Origin: Planctomycetaceae bacterium
GTDB lineage: Bacteria > Planctomycetota > Planctomycetia > Pirellulales > Thermoguttaceae
DNA length: 8,610 nucleotides
Direction of reading: 5' to 3'
Assembly: GCA_031261125.1 (NCBI GenBank)
Contig: JAISJZ010000359.1
Span: forward strand, 1 to 8,610
The notes below the pieces were generated by a model, which saw only the letters and a list, made by a program, of their open reading frames with translations, had not been told where the DNA came from and did not search any database. Below, piece after piece: positions 1-7,008 of the stretch. Numbering within the stretch: the first letter of the stretch is position 1; each line of letters starts with the position of its first letter. The translations under genes were made by a program, and so were the position numbers.

Positions 1-2
1 GT

Positions 3-277
3 CTATTGTATCTTTACCGCACGATTGAGCAAATAATAGACCTCGTTGAGCCGCAGGTCTTTCTTAAATGAATCAATCGTCGTATCGGCACCGATTTTCA
101 AAAGTTCGACATCGGCAAGTTCCGCATAATCTTCAAAGTATTCCGGCGTTAAATCGTATGAAACGACATGTGGTGCGTTCCGCCTGCCAGAATCCACGAA
201 TGAGCGGCAATGGTCAGGTTCGGTTGCACCGGAAATAACGAAAAATTGACGCTGATAAAATGTAAAACACTGTTGTC
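3..277 (-). pseudogene. araA: L-arabinose isomerase C-terminal relic, truncated and frameshifted
   Basis: Read on the minus strand, two frames together give the C-terminal end of AraA, the enzyme that converts L-arabinose to L-ribulose. The first frame (277 down to a TAA at 151-149) contains PNLTIAAHSWILAGGTHHMSF, matching the conserved AraA segment AWILAGGAHHT, whose His pair includes a metal-ligand histidine. The next frame (from about 160 down to the TAG at 5-3) continues with LTPEYFEDYAELADVELL and then FKKDLRLNEVYY, matching the AraA ending (FKDALRWNEVYY in E. coli, from memory). The join at about 149-165 fits a single-base deletion. Upstream, an in-frame TAA at 280-278 ends the homology, and the remaining roughly 400 N-terminal codons are absent: that side is spacer and then a different gene. 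The apparent 93-codon ORF from 284 is therefore a hybrid of wrong-frame and right-frame sequence. The identity is strong; whether the shift is biological or a sequencing error cannot be told here, but the truncation stands either way. Confidence 0.85.
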
Positions 278-321
278 TTATCAATACAAAAAATTATGGC
301 AAGTTATTAGAGGTTGCACTT

Positions 322-346
322 AGCCCGCTTGCTTGACAAGCGGGCT
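322..346. repeat. Perfect 10-bp hairpin in the spacer
   Basis: The arms AGCCCGCTTG (322-331) and CAAGCGGGCT (337-346) are exact reverse complements around a 5-nt loop. Neither strand has a T-run after the stem, so it is not a classical intrinsic terminator. It lies between the broken araA relic and the GNAT gene and may be a small palindromic element or a structured leader of the GNAT transcript. The sequence TTGACA (333-338) falls inside it, but the nearest -10-like hexamer, TACAAT (352-357), is only 13 nt away. Confidence 0.6.
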
Positions 347-392
347 GCCGGTACAATGTCAACGTCGAAACGCAAATACGGCGAGCAGAAAG

Positions 393-1532
393 ATGACAGT
401 TATACCGGCAAAAACTTGGAAACAGCAAAAACAGTTTCTCGACTTCCCGCGGATTCTCTACAAAGATGACCCGTACTGGGTGCCGCAAATCCGTATTGAA
501 CAAAGCGGGCTTGCCGGTTTCAAATTCTTCGGACACAAAGACCCCTTCTATGAACATAACGAAGGGCAGGCGTTCCTCGCATTGGACGGTAAAAAAGTCA
601 TCGGACGCATCGTTGCCGTTCTCAACCGCGGACATCTCGAACGGTACAACGACGGTGTCGGTTTCTTCGGCTTTTTCGACTGTATTGACGATGTTTCCGC
701 TGCCGGTGAACTATTTGCCGCCGCTGCCGGTTGGCTCAAAGAACGGAACTGCACCGTTGTCCGCGGTCCGGTGAATCCGTCGCTGAACCAAACGCTCGGA
801 CTGCTCATTGACGGTTTTGATTCGATGCCGACGTTTATGATGACGTATAATCCCCGTTATTACGAAAAGTTGCTCGAAGAGAACGGCTTCCGAAAATCGC
901 AGGACTTGTATGCGTATTGGGGGGCGGTCTCAATACTGCCGAAAGTGAACGCTAAGTTGCAGCCGAAGGTAGATATGATTAGGGAACGTACCGGTGCCGT
1001 CCTGCGGAATGTCAACACAAAACACTTTCAGAAAGATGTCGAAACGTTTCTTTCAATTTACAACCGGTCGCTGACAAACACTTGGGGCTATGTTCCGTTG
1101 TCGGAAAATGAAATCAAGGAAATGGCGTTTTTTCTGAAATGGCTCATCGTCCCGGAATTGACAACGGCAATCGAATTAGACGGCAAAGTCGTCGGTGCGT
1201 CGTTTGCCTTGCCGGATTACAACCCGCGGATTAAAGAAATTGGCGGACGCATTACGCCTTGGGGACTTTGGAAACTGCTGCGGCGGAAACAGGACATCAA
1301 AAAGATTCGGATTATCAGCACAAATGTTTTGCCGGAGTATCAGATGCAAGGGCTGGGGATGCTGCTGCTCAACGGTTTAGTACCGAAGGTATTAAGCAGC
1401 GGAATTCAGGAAGCCGAATTTTCGTGGGTATTGGAATCAAACAATTTTTCCCGCGGTTCGCTGGAAAAAGGCGGTGCCGTCCGCAACAAAACGTACCGGG
1501 TTTATGATAAACCGGCAGCCGGTAATTCCTAG
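393..1532 (+). CDS. GNAT-fold acyltransferase family protein, substrate unknown
   Basis: This 379-residue protein belongs to a widespread uncharacterised family with a C-terminal GNAT fold. The N-terminal part opens with PAKTWKQQKQFLDFPRILY and YKDDPYWVPQ, then NEGQAFLALDGKKVIGRIVAV, a GNAT-like strand pair. A family signature RGPVNPS starts at residue 124, followed by GLLIDGFDSMPTFMMTYNPRYY. The C-terminal acetyl-CoA loop is Q317-M-Q-G-L-G322, fitting the Q/R-x-x-G-x-G/A motif after the strand IRIISTNVLPEY. No signal peptide or membrane segment is seen, so it should be cytoplasmic. The ATG at 393 is preferred over an upstream in-frame TTG at 333, because that TTG lies inside the spacer hairpin and its 20 extra residues are low-complexity and family-atypical. 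Only a weak purine stretch (GAGCAGAAAG) precedes the ATG. The next gene begins 13 nt after the stop, suggesting co-transcription. Acyl donor and acceptor cannot be deduced; the family is often left as hypothetical. Confidence 0.85.
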   Translation: MTVIPAKTWKQQKQFLDFPRILYKDDPYWVPQIRIEQSGLAGFKFFGHKDPFYEHNEGQAFLALDGKKVIGRIVAVLNRGHLERYNDGVGFFGFFDCIDDVSAAGELFAAAAGWLKERNCTVVRGPVNPSLNQTLGLLIDGFDSMPTFMMTYNPRYYEKLLEENGFRKSQDLYAYWGAVSILPKVNAKLQPKVDMIRERTGAVLRNVNTKHFQKDVETFLSIYNRSLTNTWGYVPLSENEIKEMAFFLKWLIVPELTTAIELDGKVVGASFALPDYNPRIKEIGGRITPWGLWKLLRRKQDIKKIRIISTNVLPEYQMQGLGMLLLNGLVPKVLSSGIQEAEFSWVLESNNFSRGSLEKGGAVRNKTYRVYDKPAAGNS

Positions 1533-1545
1533 CCGGCAGAAAAAT

Positions 1546-4323
1546 ATGAAACCAGTATTTTTGAATTGGACAGAACCGCCTTTACATACTGCGGCGGATT
1601 ACTTTGTGAAACAATTCACAAGGGACGGCGTTCTGAATATGCGGAATGTTACCGTTGCTGTTACGGGCAAACAAGCCGGTCTTCGGCTGTTGGAACTGCT
1701 TGCCGAATGCGCCGAACAGATGGATATCCCCGCTTGGTACCCGCCGGAAGTCATTACCTTCGGACAGTTGCCGGAGCAGTTCTACACGCGGCGGAAAGAG
1801 TTTGCAGATGATTTGACGCAAGCGTTTGTTTGGGTGAAAGCCCTCGAAGAATGTTTCGCTGATTCGGGTAATTTCCTGCCGAAGATGCCGGAGGACTTGG
1901 AAAAACGTTTGCGTCTCGGTCAAGCGTTCGCCGAACTTCACAAAGAGTTGACAGCGGAGGACTTGGACTTCAACGCCGTTGCCGTTCATTGTGAAAAGTA
2001 CAACATCGGCAGTGAAGTACCGCGGTGGAAATTTCTCGCCGGCGTACAGAAACGGTATCATCGTTTAATGGATGATTCGCTGAACCTCTGGGACAGGAAC
2101 TCCGCGATTCTTTTTGCCGTCAATAGACAAGAGGAGAAAGAGTACAGCGAGTTTGTCCGCGGGTTTCGGCAAAACGGTCAAAGATTCTTTCTTGCCGGCG
2201 TTGCCGATATGAATAAAGTTCAAAAGGATATTGTGAGCAAGTTTGAAGAATTCATTACGCCTCTTATTTTTGCTCCGGAAGAATACAAGCATAAGTTTGA
2301 TAACTTCGGCGGTTTGATTCCGAAAGAATGGGTTGACGAACCGGTTAAGATTGATGATGCGCAAATTGCCGTTGCCGAGGATTTCTGCGGACAAGCGGAC
2401 GAGGTGTTGCGGAAAATTGCGGCACAGCAAGGACAGTACAGTGCCGACGAAATCGCTGCCGGTTTGCCGGATGAAAAACTCTTGCCGGTCATCGAACAGC
2501 GGTTTGAGCGGGCGGGGCTGACAACGGAATATGTTAAGGGACTGCCGATTCAGCGGACAAGTGTGTATCGGCTGGTTGAATTGCTGCCGGAATTAGCTGT
2601 TGAGCCGCTTGCGGCTCAACAAGTACCGTACCGGGCGTTCGCGGAATTTCTGCGGCATCCTGATGTGCAAAGCAGCGCGGTACTGACGCAACTCGACAAT
2701 TATTACACCGTTCATTTACCGAGGAACGTTAACGGAACGTGGGCGGAAGATGTTTTGAATGACAAGAGCCAAACGGAAACACAGGAACAACTGGATGCTG
2801 CATGGAGATCAATACAGGAATTATTTTTTGCCGCCGCAAGCAACACCGTTAATAATGCTGAACGGCTGAATATCATCTTGAATCAATTCTATGGCGGCGA
2901 ACAAAGCCGGTTCACGAATGAAGCGTTGAAACATATTCGCAAAGCGATGAATACCGTTGCGGACATTCCGAAACAAGTTTTACCGGATGTTCCGTTCCGT
3001 AATTTTGTGCGGCTGATTTTAAGAGAATTGGGCGGCACGTTTATTCCGCCGTTTGACAAACCGGAAGCAATCGAACTGGTCGGCTGGCTGGACTTGCCGA
3101 TGAATGATGCATCGGTCGCCGTCATTACCGGAATGAATGACGGTACGGTACCGTCTTATGTTAATGAGGACATCTTTTTGCCGGATGAATTACGGCAGCA
3201 CTTGAATATCACGGATAACCGTAAACGGATTGCCCGCGATGTGTATAACCTGTCGCTTATTCTGAACAGCCGGCAAAAGGAAAACGTACTGCTCATTGCC
3301 GGTCGGCGGACGGAGGACGGCAGCGCACAACTGCCGAGCCGGCTGTTTTTCGCCGCTGATGACGTAACGGTTTGCGAACGCGTCAAACGGTTCTTTGGAG
3401 AACAGCCGAAGCGGGAATCGGTGCGGTTTGCCAATGAAGAAATAAAGGAACGTCAATTCGGATTTACGGTTCCTGCGGCGGAGAATATCGGCAGTGAAAT
3501 TACAAAGTTAAGTGTATCGGACTTCAAAAATTACAAAATATGTCCTTACAGGTTTTATCTGAAACGGTTGAAGTATTTACAGCATTTGAACGATACCGAT
3601 GCGGAAATGGGGGCGAACACATTCGGGTCGCTGATTCATAAGGTTCTGGAATTATTCGGCAAATCCGGGTACCGCAATGCCGATGATGCGGCAGTGATAG
3701 AACGTTTTGTGCTTAATGAGTTTAGAACGTTAGCGGAACAGCAGTACGGCAGCGCACCGGCGGCGGTACAACTGCAATTCGGAATGGCGGAGCAGCGGTT
3801 GAAAGCGTTTGCCGTCAAACAAGCGGAACGCCGAAATGAGGGCTGGACAATCGTTGATACTGAAATTCATTTTGGAGAGAAAGACGGTATTAAGATTTTG
3901 GATGGTACGTTGCCGATATATCTGACAGGACGGATTGACCGGATTGACCGGCACAAAAACGGAGAGTACGCCGTTCTCGATTACAAAACCGGTGATTCAA
4001 AAGCAGCCCCGGAGGAAGTTCACCGCAAAGGAAGAAAGGGTGCGAAGGAGTGGGTTGATTTTCAACTGCCGCTGTACGATTTTCTTGTCCGGCACTGCGG
4101 GCGGGAATCTGTGATTCCCGCTAATGCGGAGATTCAACTCGGTTATTTTGTATTGCCGAAGGACGACACCGGCGGCATCATCACAGTAAAGTGGTCGCCG
4201 GACGAAATAAAAGCAGCCGCGGAAGAGTGCCGGGACATTGCACAGAAAATCCGCCGTAATGAATTTCCGTTGGCGGAAGACCCGCCGAAATACGATGATT
4301 TCCCTGAAATATGTTTGCCGTGA
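1546..4323 (+). CDS. AddB/RecB-like PD-(D/E)XK nuclease family protein
   Basis: This 925-residue protein resembles the AddB-type subunit of helicase-nuclease recombination complexes. The N-terminus (VTVAVTGKQAGLRLLELL, residues about 31-48) sits where AddB has its ATP-binding loop but lacks a canonical GxGKT/S. The middle has AddB-like VAVITGMNDGTVPSYVNEDIF followed by LPDELRQHLNITDNRKRIARD and a PSRLFFAAD segment. The C-terminal nuclease domain (PDDEXK_1 type) begins at KLSVSDFKNYKICPYRFY and has the catalytic set H698 (GSLIHKVLE), D798 (RIDRID), D812-Y-K814 (VLDYKTG) and Q840-LPLY844. It therefore probably cleaves DNA. AddB proteins usually exceed 1100 residues and carry four iron-sulphur cysteines; here only C666, C895 and C923 are near the expected places, with no CxxC pair. 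The ATG at 1546 is preferred over GTG 1474 or ATG 1504, which overlap the upstream gene and add non-family residues. No AddA/RecB-type helicase partner is present in the window. Confidence 0.85.
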   Translation: MKPVFLNWTEPPLHTAADYFVKQFTRDGVLNMRNVTVAVTGKQAGLRLLELLAECAEQMDIPAWYPPEVITFGQLPEQFYTRRKEFADDLTQAFVWVKALEECFADSGNFLPKMPEDLEKRLRLGQAFAELHKELTAEDLDFNAVAVHCEKYNIGSEVPRWKFLAGVQKRYHRLMDDSLNLWDRNSAILFAVNRQEEKEYSEFVRGFRQNGQRFFLAGVADMNKVQKDIVSKFEEFITPLIFAPEEYKHKFDNFGGLIPKEWVDEPVKIDDAQIAVAEDFCGQADEVLRKIAAQQGQYSADEIAAGLPDEKLLPVIEQRFERAGLTTEYVKGLPIQRTSVYRLVELLPELAVEPLAAQQVPYRAFAEFLRHPDVQSSAVLTQLDNYYTVHLPRNVNGTWAEDVLNDKSQTETQEQLDAAWRSIQELFFAAASNTVNNAERLNIILNQFYGGEQSRFTNEALKHIRKAMNTVADIPKQVLPDVPFRNFVRLILRELGGTFIPPFDKPEAIELVGWLDLPMNDASVAVITGMNDGTVPSYVNEDIFLPDELRQHLNITDNRKRIARDVYNLSLILNSRQKENVLLIAGRRTEDGSAQLPSRLFFAADDVTVCERVKRFFGEQPKRESVRFANEEIKERQFGFTVPAAENIGSEITKLSVSDFKNYKICPYRFYLKRLKYLQHLNDTDAEMGANTFGSLIHKVLELFGKSGYRNADDAAVIERFVLNEFRTLAEQQYGSAPAAVQLQFGMAEQRLKAFAVKQAERRNEGWTIVDTEIHFGEKDGIKILDGTLPIYLTGRIDRIDRHKNGEYAVLDYKTGDSKAAPEEVHRKGRKGAKEWVDFQLPLYDFLVRHCGRESVIPANAEIQLGYFVLPKDDTGGIITVKWSPDEIKAAAEECRDIAQKIRRNEFPLAEDPPKYDDFPEICLP
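2599..2620. repeat. Perfect 10-bp palindrome inside the nuclease gene
   Basis: GTTGAGCCGC (2599-2608) and GCGGCTCAAC (2611-2620) are exact reverse complements separated by TT. In the reading frame it encodes VEPLAAQ, lying between ELLPELA and VPYRAFAEFLRHPDV, a position where related proteins have a variable linker before the conserved HPDV segment. The symmetry is well beyond what codon use explains, so a small inserted palindromic element is possible. Confidence 0.55.
4101..4121. repeat. Inverted repeat inside the nuclease domain, with a decayed third arm
   Basis: GCGGGAATC (4101-4109) and GATTCCCGC (4113-4121) are exact reverse complements around TGT. After a further TAAT comes GCGGAGAT (4126-4133), which matches the first eight bases of the left arm, GCGGGAAT, in 6 of 8 positions. 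The frame reads RESVIPANAEIQ. This resembles the peptide SVIPAKAGIQ that ATTCCCGC...GCGGGAAT type dispersed repeats produce when they are translated (recalled, comparable to neisserial dRS3-like repeats). It sits in a surface loop just before the conserved LGYFVLPK strand. Confidence 0.5.
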
Positions 4324-4337
4324 ATAAGAAATAGTGG

Positions 4338-4364
4338 AAAACGTTACGAAATTGGTAACGTTTT
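4338..4364. terminator. Perfect 10-bp palindrome: weak terminator or operator
   Basis: AAAACGTTAC (4338-4347) and GTAACGTTTT (4355-4364) are exact reverse complements with a 7-nt spacer, starting 14 nt after the nuclease stop codon. The right arm ends in TTTT, so transcripts would form a hairpin ending in U, but the stem is AT-rich (4 GC pairs) and no longer T-run follows, which makes a weak terminator. The same symmetric site overlaps the candidate -35 of the downstream promoter and has a spacing suited to a dimeric regulator, so an operator role is equally possible. Confidence 0.4.
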
Positions 4365-4386
4365 GCGGCATCGGGTATGATATACT
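4352..4386 (+). promoter_or_regulatory. Candidate sigma-70-type promoter for the HzsA-related gene
   Basis: TTGGTA (4352-4357, four of six consensus matches) is followed after 18 nt by TATGAT (4376-4381, five of six), with an overlapping alternative TATACT at 4381-4386. It would give a leader of roughly 40 nt to the ATG at 4429. The -35 lies within the palindrome at 4338-4364, implying possible repression if a protein binds there. This is a consensus match only. Confidence 0.4.
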
Positions 4387-4428
4387 GTTGCTGATGGTGT
4401 TTTTGTTCCCATTTTACTCATTCGACCA

Positions 4429-6951
4429 ATGACGCGATTTTACTTCATTGCCATTTTTACTTTCGTCATTGCTTTACCGCCGGTATTCGGGTTCACCGCC
4501 AGAATGCACGATGATTGGTTAGCCCAAGACGCTGCCGAACCGGCAAAATGTTTCACTGACACGACCGGTAATGCCGTTGAAGTACAACTGCTGCAAAAGG
4601 TTTTAACCGAATTAAAAGACGGCGGTACAAACAGCGGCATAACCGCCCGGCTGAACGAATTGCAAACGCAGAACGTTCACGGCAGCGACCCACGGTGGCG
4701 GCAACTCTATTGGGATGCCTGCGCCGAACGTCGGAAAATCCGTTTGCAGTTCGTCCGAAAACATTATCCGGTCATTGTTTATACCAAACACGATATTCTC
4801 GGAGGTTCGCATTATTCTTATACGGAGTCGCCAACCGATGCTCAATTCCGCGACCGGCTTATCGCACCGGGGGCTTCACTGATTTCGTTGAGCATCGGCG
4901 AAGACGGTACACTGTCCGAAAAAGTTCTTGTGAAAGCACCGGAACGCGGAACGCTGCGAGACCCCGATGTTTCGTTTGACGGAAAGACCATCGCGTTTTC
5001 AATGCGGAACGATGTCAATACAGATGATTATCACTTGTACGATTACGATACCGAAACGGGCAAAGTCCGGCAATTAACTTTCGGCAACGGCTTTGCGGAC
5101 ATCGAACCGTGTTATCTGCCCGACGGCAATATCCTGTTTCCATCAACGCGCTGTATGCAAATCGTTGACTGCTGGTGGACAGACGTTGTCAATCTGTACT
5201 GCTGCGATAAAGACGGGCGTTTTTTGCGCCGCATTGGTTTCGACCAAGTCCATACGAATTATCCGAAAGTTCTGCCGGACGGACGTATTACTTATACTCG
5301 CTGGGATTATAACGACCGGGGACAAATTTTTCCTCACGGTTTGTTTATGATGAACTATGACGGAACCGGTCAGATTGAATATCACGGCAATAATTCGTTT
5401 TTTCCGACTTCGATACTTCACGCCAGAGGAGTACCGAACTCAAATAAAGTCGTTGCCGTTGCCAGCGGACATCATACCTTGCAAAAGGGCAAACTTATTC
5501 TGATTGACCGAAGTAAAGGAACGGTTGAGAATCAAGGCGTTCAGTTGATTGCCCCGATTCGGGAAACGAAAGCAGAACGGATTGACGCTTACGGACAGCA
5601 GGGAGACCAGTTTCAGTATCCGCTGCCGCTTGACGAAGATAATTTTATCGCTGCGTATTCGCCGCTGGGAAAACATCATTACGGTTTGTATTATATTAAC
5701 ACGGACAACACGAGGCGGGAACTGTTGGCGTTTGATGCGTCTTCGCCAGTTTCGCATTGCGGACAGCCCGTTCCGTTAAAACCGCGGACAATACCGATGC
5801 TGCGGACTTCGCCGGTGGATTACACGAAAAAGACCGGTACGTTTTATGTTCAAGATGTTTATGAAGGTCCCGGTCTTGCCGGTGTTGAACGCGGAACTGT
5901 TAAGGAACTGCGGGTAGTTGCTCTTGAATTTCGGGCGGGAGGAATTGAAAAAAACGGTAATCACGGACCGGCAGGCGGAGCGTTGGTTTCTACTCCGATT
6001 GCTGTTGACAACGGTTCTTGGGATGTGAAGCGGGTTCTTGGAACGGTGCCGGTAGAGAAAGACGGTTCAGCATATTTTGAAGTTCCGGCACAGACACCGG
6101 TTTATTTCCAGTTATTGAACAAACACGGCGAAACAGTACAAACGATGCGGAGTTGGTCGGTCTTGCAGCCGGGGGAAATGTTTTCGTGTATCGGCTGCCA
6201 CGAACCGAAGGCGGCAACGATGAACAATCCCGAATCCCGCGGCGGAACAATACGGACACTTGCTTTACGCCGTGAACCGAAGAAGCCGGTTGATACATTA
6301 GCAGCGGGGCTTTCCCCGCAAACGGGATTTAGTTTTGCTCAAACCATTCAGCCGATACTCGATGCAAACTGCGTTTCGTGCCACATCGGCGGCAAGAAAG
6401 ATGACGGTTCGCCCGCCCCGTTTAGTTTGCTCGGCAAAGCGTTTGTGCCTACGCAGGAACGCAAGGTCAATATGGCGGGGCGGCAGTTCAGCGAATCATA
6501 CATCAACTTAACGCAAGGCGGCAAGGCAAACGAATTCGTTAATTGGCTGGGAGTTCAACTCGGACCGCCGATGGTGCTGCCGAATACTGCCGGTGCGGTA
6601 AAGAGCAAACTTCCGCGGATGTTCGATAGTTCGTTTAACCTAGCGGCTCTGCCGGAGTATCATAAAGATATTGTCTTATCCGATACCGACTGCCGCAAAA
6701 TAGCAATGTGGATTGATTTGCTTGTTCCGTTCAGCGGTTCTTACACTGATGAAACGAGTTGGACAAATGCGCAGAAATCGGAGTATGCTTATTATCAGAT
6801 GAAGCGGGACAAGATGGCAGCGATTGAGCGGGAAAACGTTGAGAAGTACATACAGTATCGAAACGGCGGAGCGTTGCCGCCGCCGGAGGCGTTTGCGCAG
6901 TTCACCGAAGGCGGTATAGAGAACAAAAAGAAATTCTTAAAAGAAAAATAG
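4429..6951 (+). CDS. Exported HzsA-related protein with WD40-like repeats and two CxxCH haem sites
   Basis: This 840-residue protein resembles the alpha subunit of hydrazine synthase and its numerous planctomycete relatives. Residues 1-21 form a signal peptide (R3, hydrophobic FIAIFTFVIALPPVFG; probable cleavage after G21), so it acts outside the cytoplasmic membrane. PD40/WD40-like blades follow: DPDVSFDGKTIAFSMR from residue 178, YLPDGNILFPSTR at 229-241 and NYPKVLPDGRITYTRW from 277. The C-terminal part has two c-type haem motifs, C587-I-G-C-H591 (preceded by LQPGEMFS) and C648-V-S-C-H652 (preceded by IQPILDAN), so a dihaem redox protein is likely. In true hydrazine synthase alpha, a tyrosine four residues after the first CxxCH histidine is, from memory, the haem ligand; here that residue is alanine (CHEPKA). 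With no other synthase subunits nearby, hydrazine formation is not supported; the real substrate is unknown. No Shine-Dalgarno precedes the ATG. Confidence 0.88.
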   Translation: MTRFYFIAIFTFVIALPPVFGFTARMHDDWLAQDAAEPAKCFTDTTGNAVEVQLLQKVLTELKDGGTNSGITARLNELQTQNVHGSDPRWRQLYWDACAERRKIRLQFVRKHYPVIVYTKHDILGGSHYSYTESPTDAQFRDRLIAPGASLISLSIGEDGTLSEKVLVKAPERGTLRDPDVSFDGKTIAFSMRNDVNTDDYHLYDYDTETGKVRQLTFGNGFADIEPCYLPDGNILFPSTRCMQIVDCWWTDVVNLYCCDKDGRFLRRIGFDQVHTNYPKVLPDGRITYTRWDYNDRGQIFPHGLFMMNYDGTGQIEYHGNNSFFPTSILHARGVPNSNKVVAVASGHHTLQKGKLILIDRSKGTVENQGVQLIAPIRETKAERIDAYGQQGDQFQYPLPLDEDNFIAAYSPLGKHHYGLYYINTDNTRRELLAFDASSPVSHCGQPVPLKPRTIPMLRTSPVDYTKKTGTFYVQDVYEGPGLAGVERGTVKELRVVALEFRAGGIEKNGNHGPAGGALVSTPIAVDNGSWDVKRVLGTVPVEKDGSAYFEVPAQTPVYFQLLNKHGETVQTMRSWSVLQPGEMFSCIGCHEPKAATMNNPESRGGTIRTLALRREPKKPVDTLAAGLSPQTGFSFAQTIQPILDANCVSCHIGGKKDDGSPAPFSLLGKAFVPTQERKVNMAGRQFSESYINLTQGGKANEFVNWLGVQLGPPMVLPNTAGAVKSKLPRMFDSSFNLAALPEYHKDIVLSDTDCRKIAMWIDLLVPFSGSYTDETSWTNAQKSEYAYYQMKRDKMAAIERENVEKYIQYRNGGALPPPEAFAQFTEGGIENKKKFLKEK
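6304..6319. repeat. 6-bp GC hairpin between the two haem motifs
   Basis: GCGGGG (6304-6309) and CCCCGC (6314-6319) are exact complements around CTTT. The frame reads AAGLSPQTG, in the linker between the first haem motif and the second haem domain. It is short enough to arise by chance, but it is one of several compact hairpins with a CTT-type loop in this window. Confidence 0.35.
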
Positions 6952-7008
6952 AGGCACAGATAAACCGGTAGATTTGTTGCCGGATATAATGCTGCCCGAC
7001 ATATAACG

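Noticed and set aside
3..284. A 93-codon minus-strand ORF as an intact small gene
   Set aside because: Only its second half matches AraA; the first half is AraA read in the wrong frame, so it is a relic rather than a functional gene.
333..357. Promoter TTGACA / TACAAT before the GNAT gene
   Set aside because: The spacer is only 13 nt instead of about 17, and the -35 lies inside a perfect hairpin, so the match is probably incidental.
333..392. Upstream TTG start for the GNAT protein
   Set aside because: The 20 added residues come from the hairpin spacer and do not resemble the family N-terminus, which begins around the ATG at 393.
1512..1536. GCCGG/CCGGC repeats around the GNAT stop codon as a terminator
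   Set aside because: The stem is about 5 bp, there is no T-run, and the next gene starts 13 nt after the stop codon.
1474..1545. Longer nuclease start (GTG 1474 or ATG 1504) overlapping the GNAT gene
   Set aside because: The extra residues are the upstream gene read out of frame; family similarity begins at MKPVFLNWTEPP (ATG 1546).
4429..6951. Annotation as hydrazine synthase subunit alpha (hzsA)
   Set aside because: The expected haem-ligand tyrosine and neighbouring synthase subunits are missing; only family-level similarity is supported.
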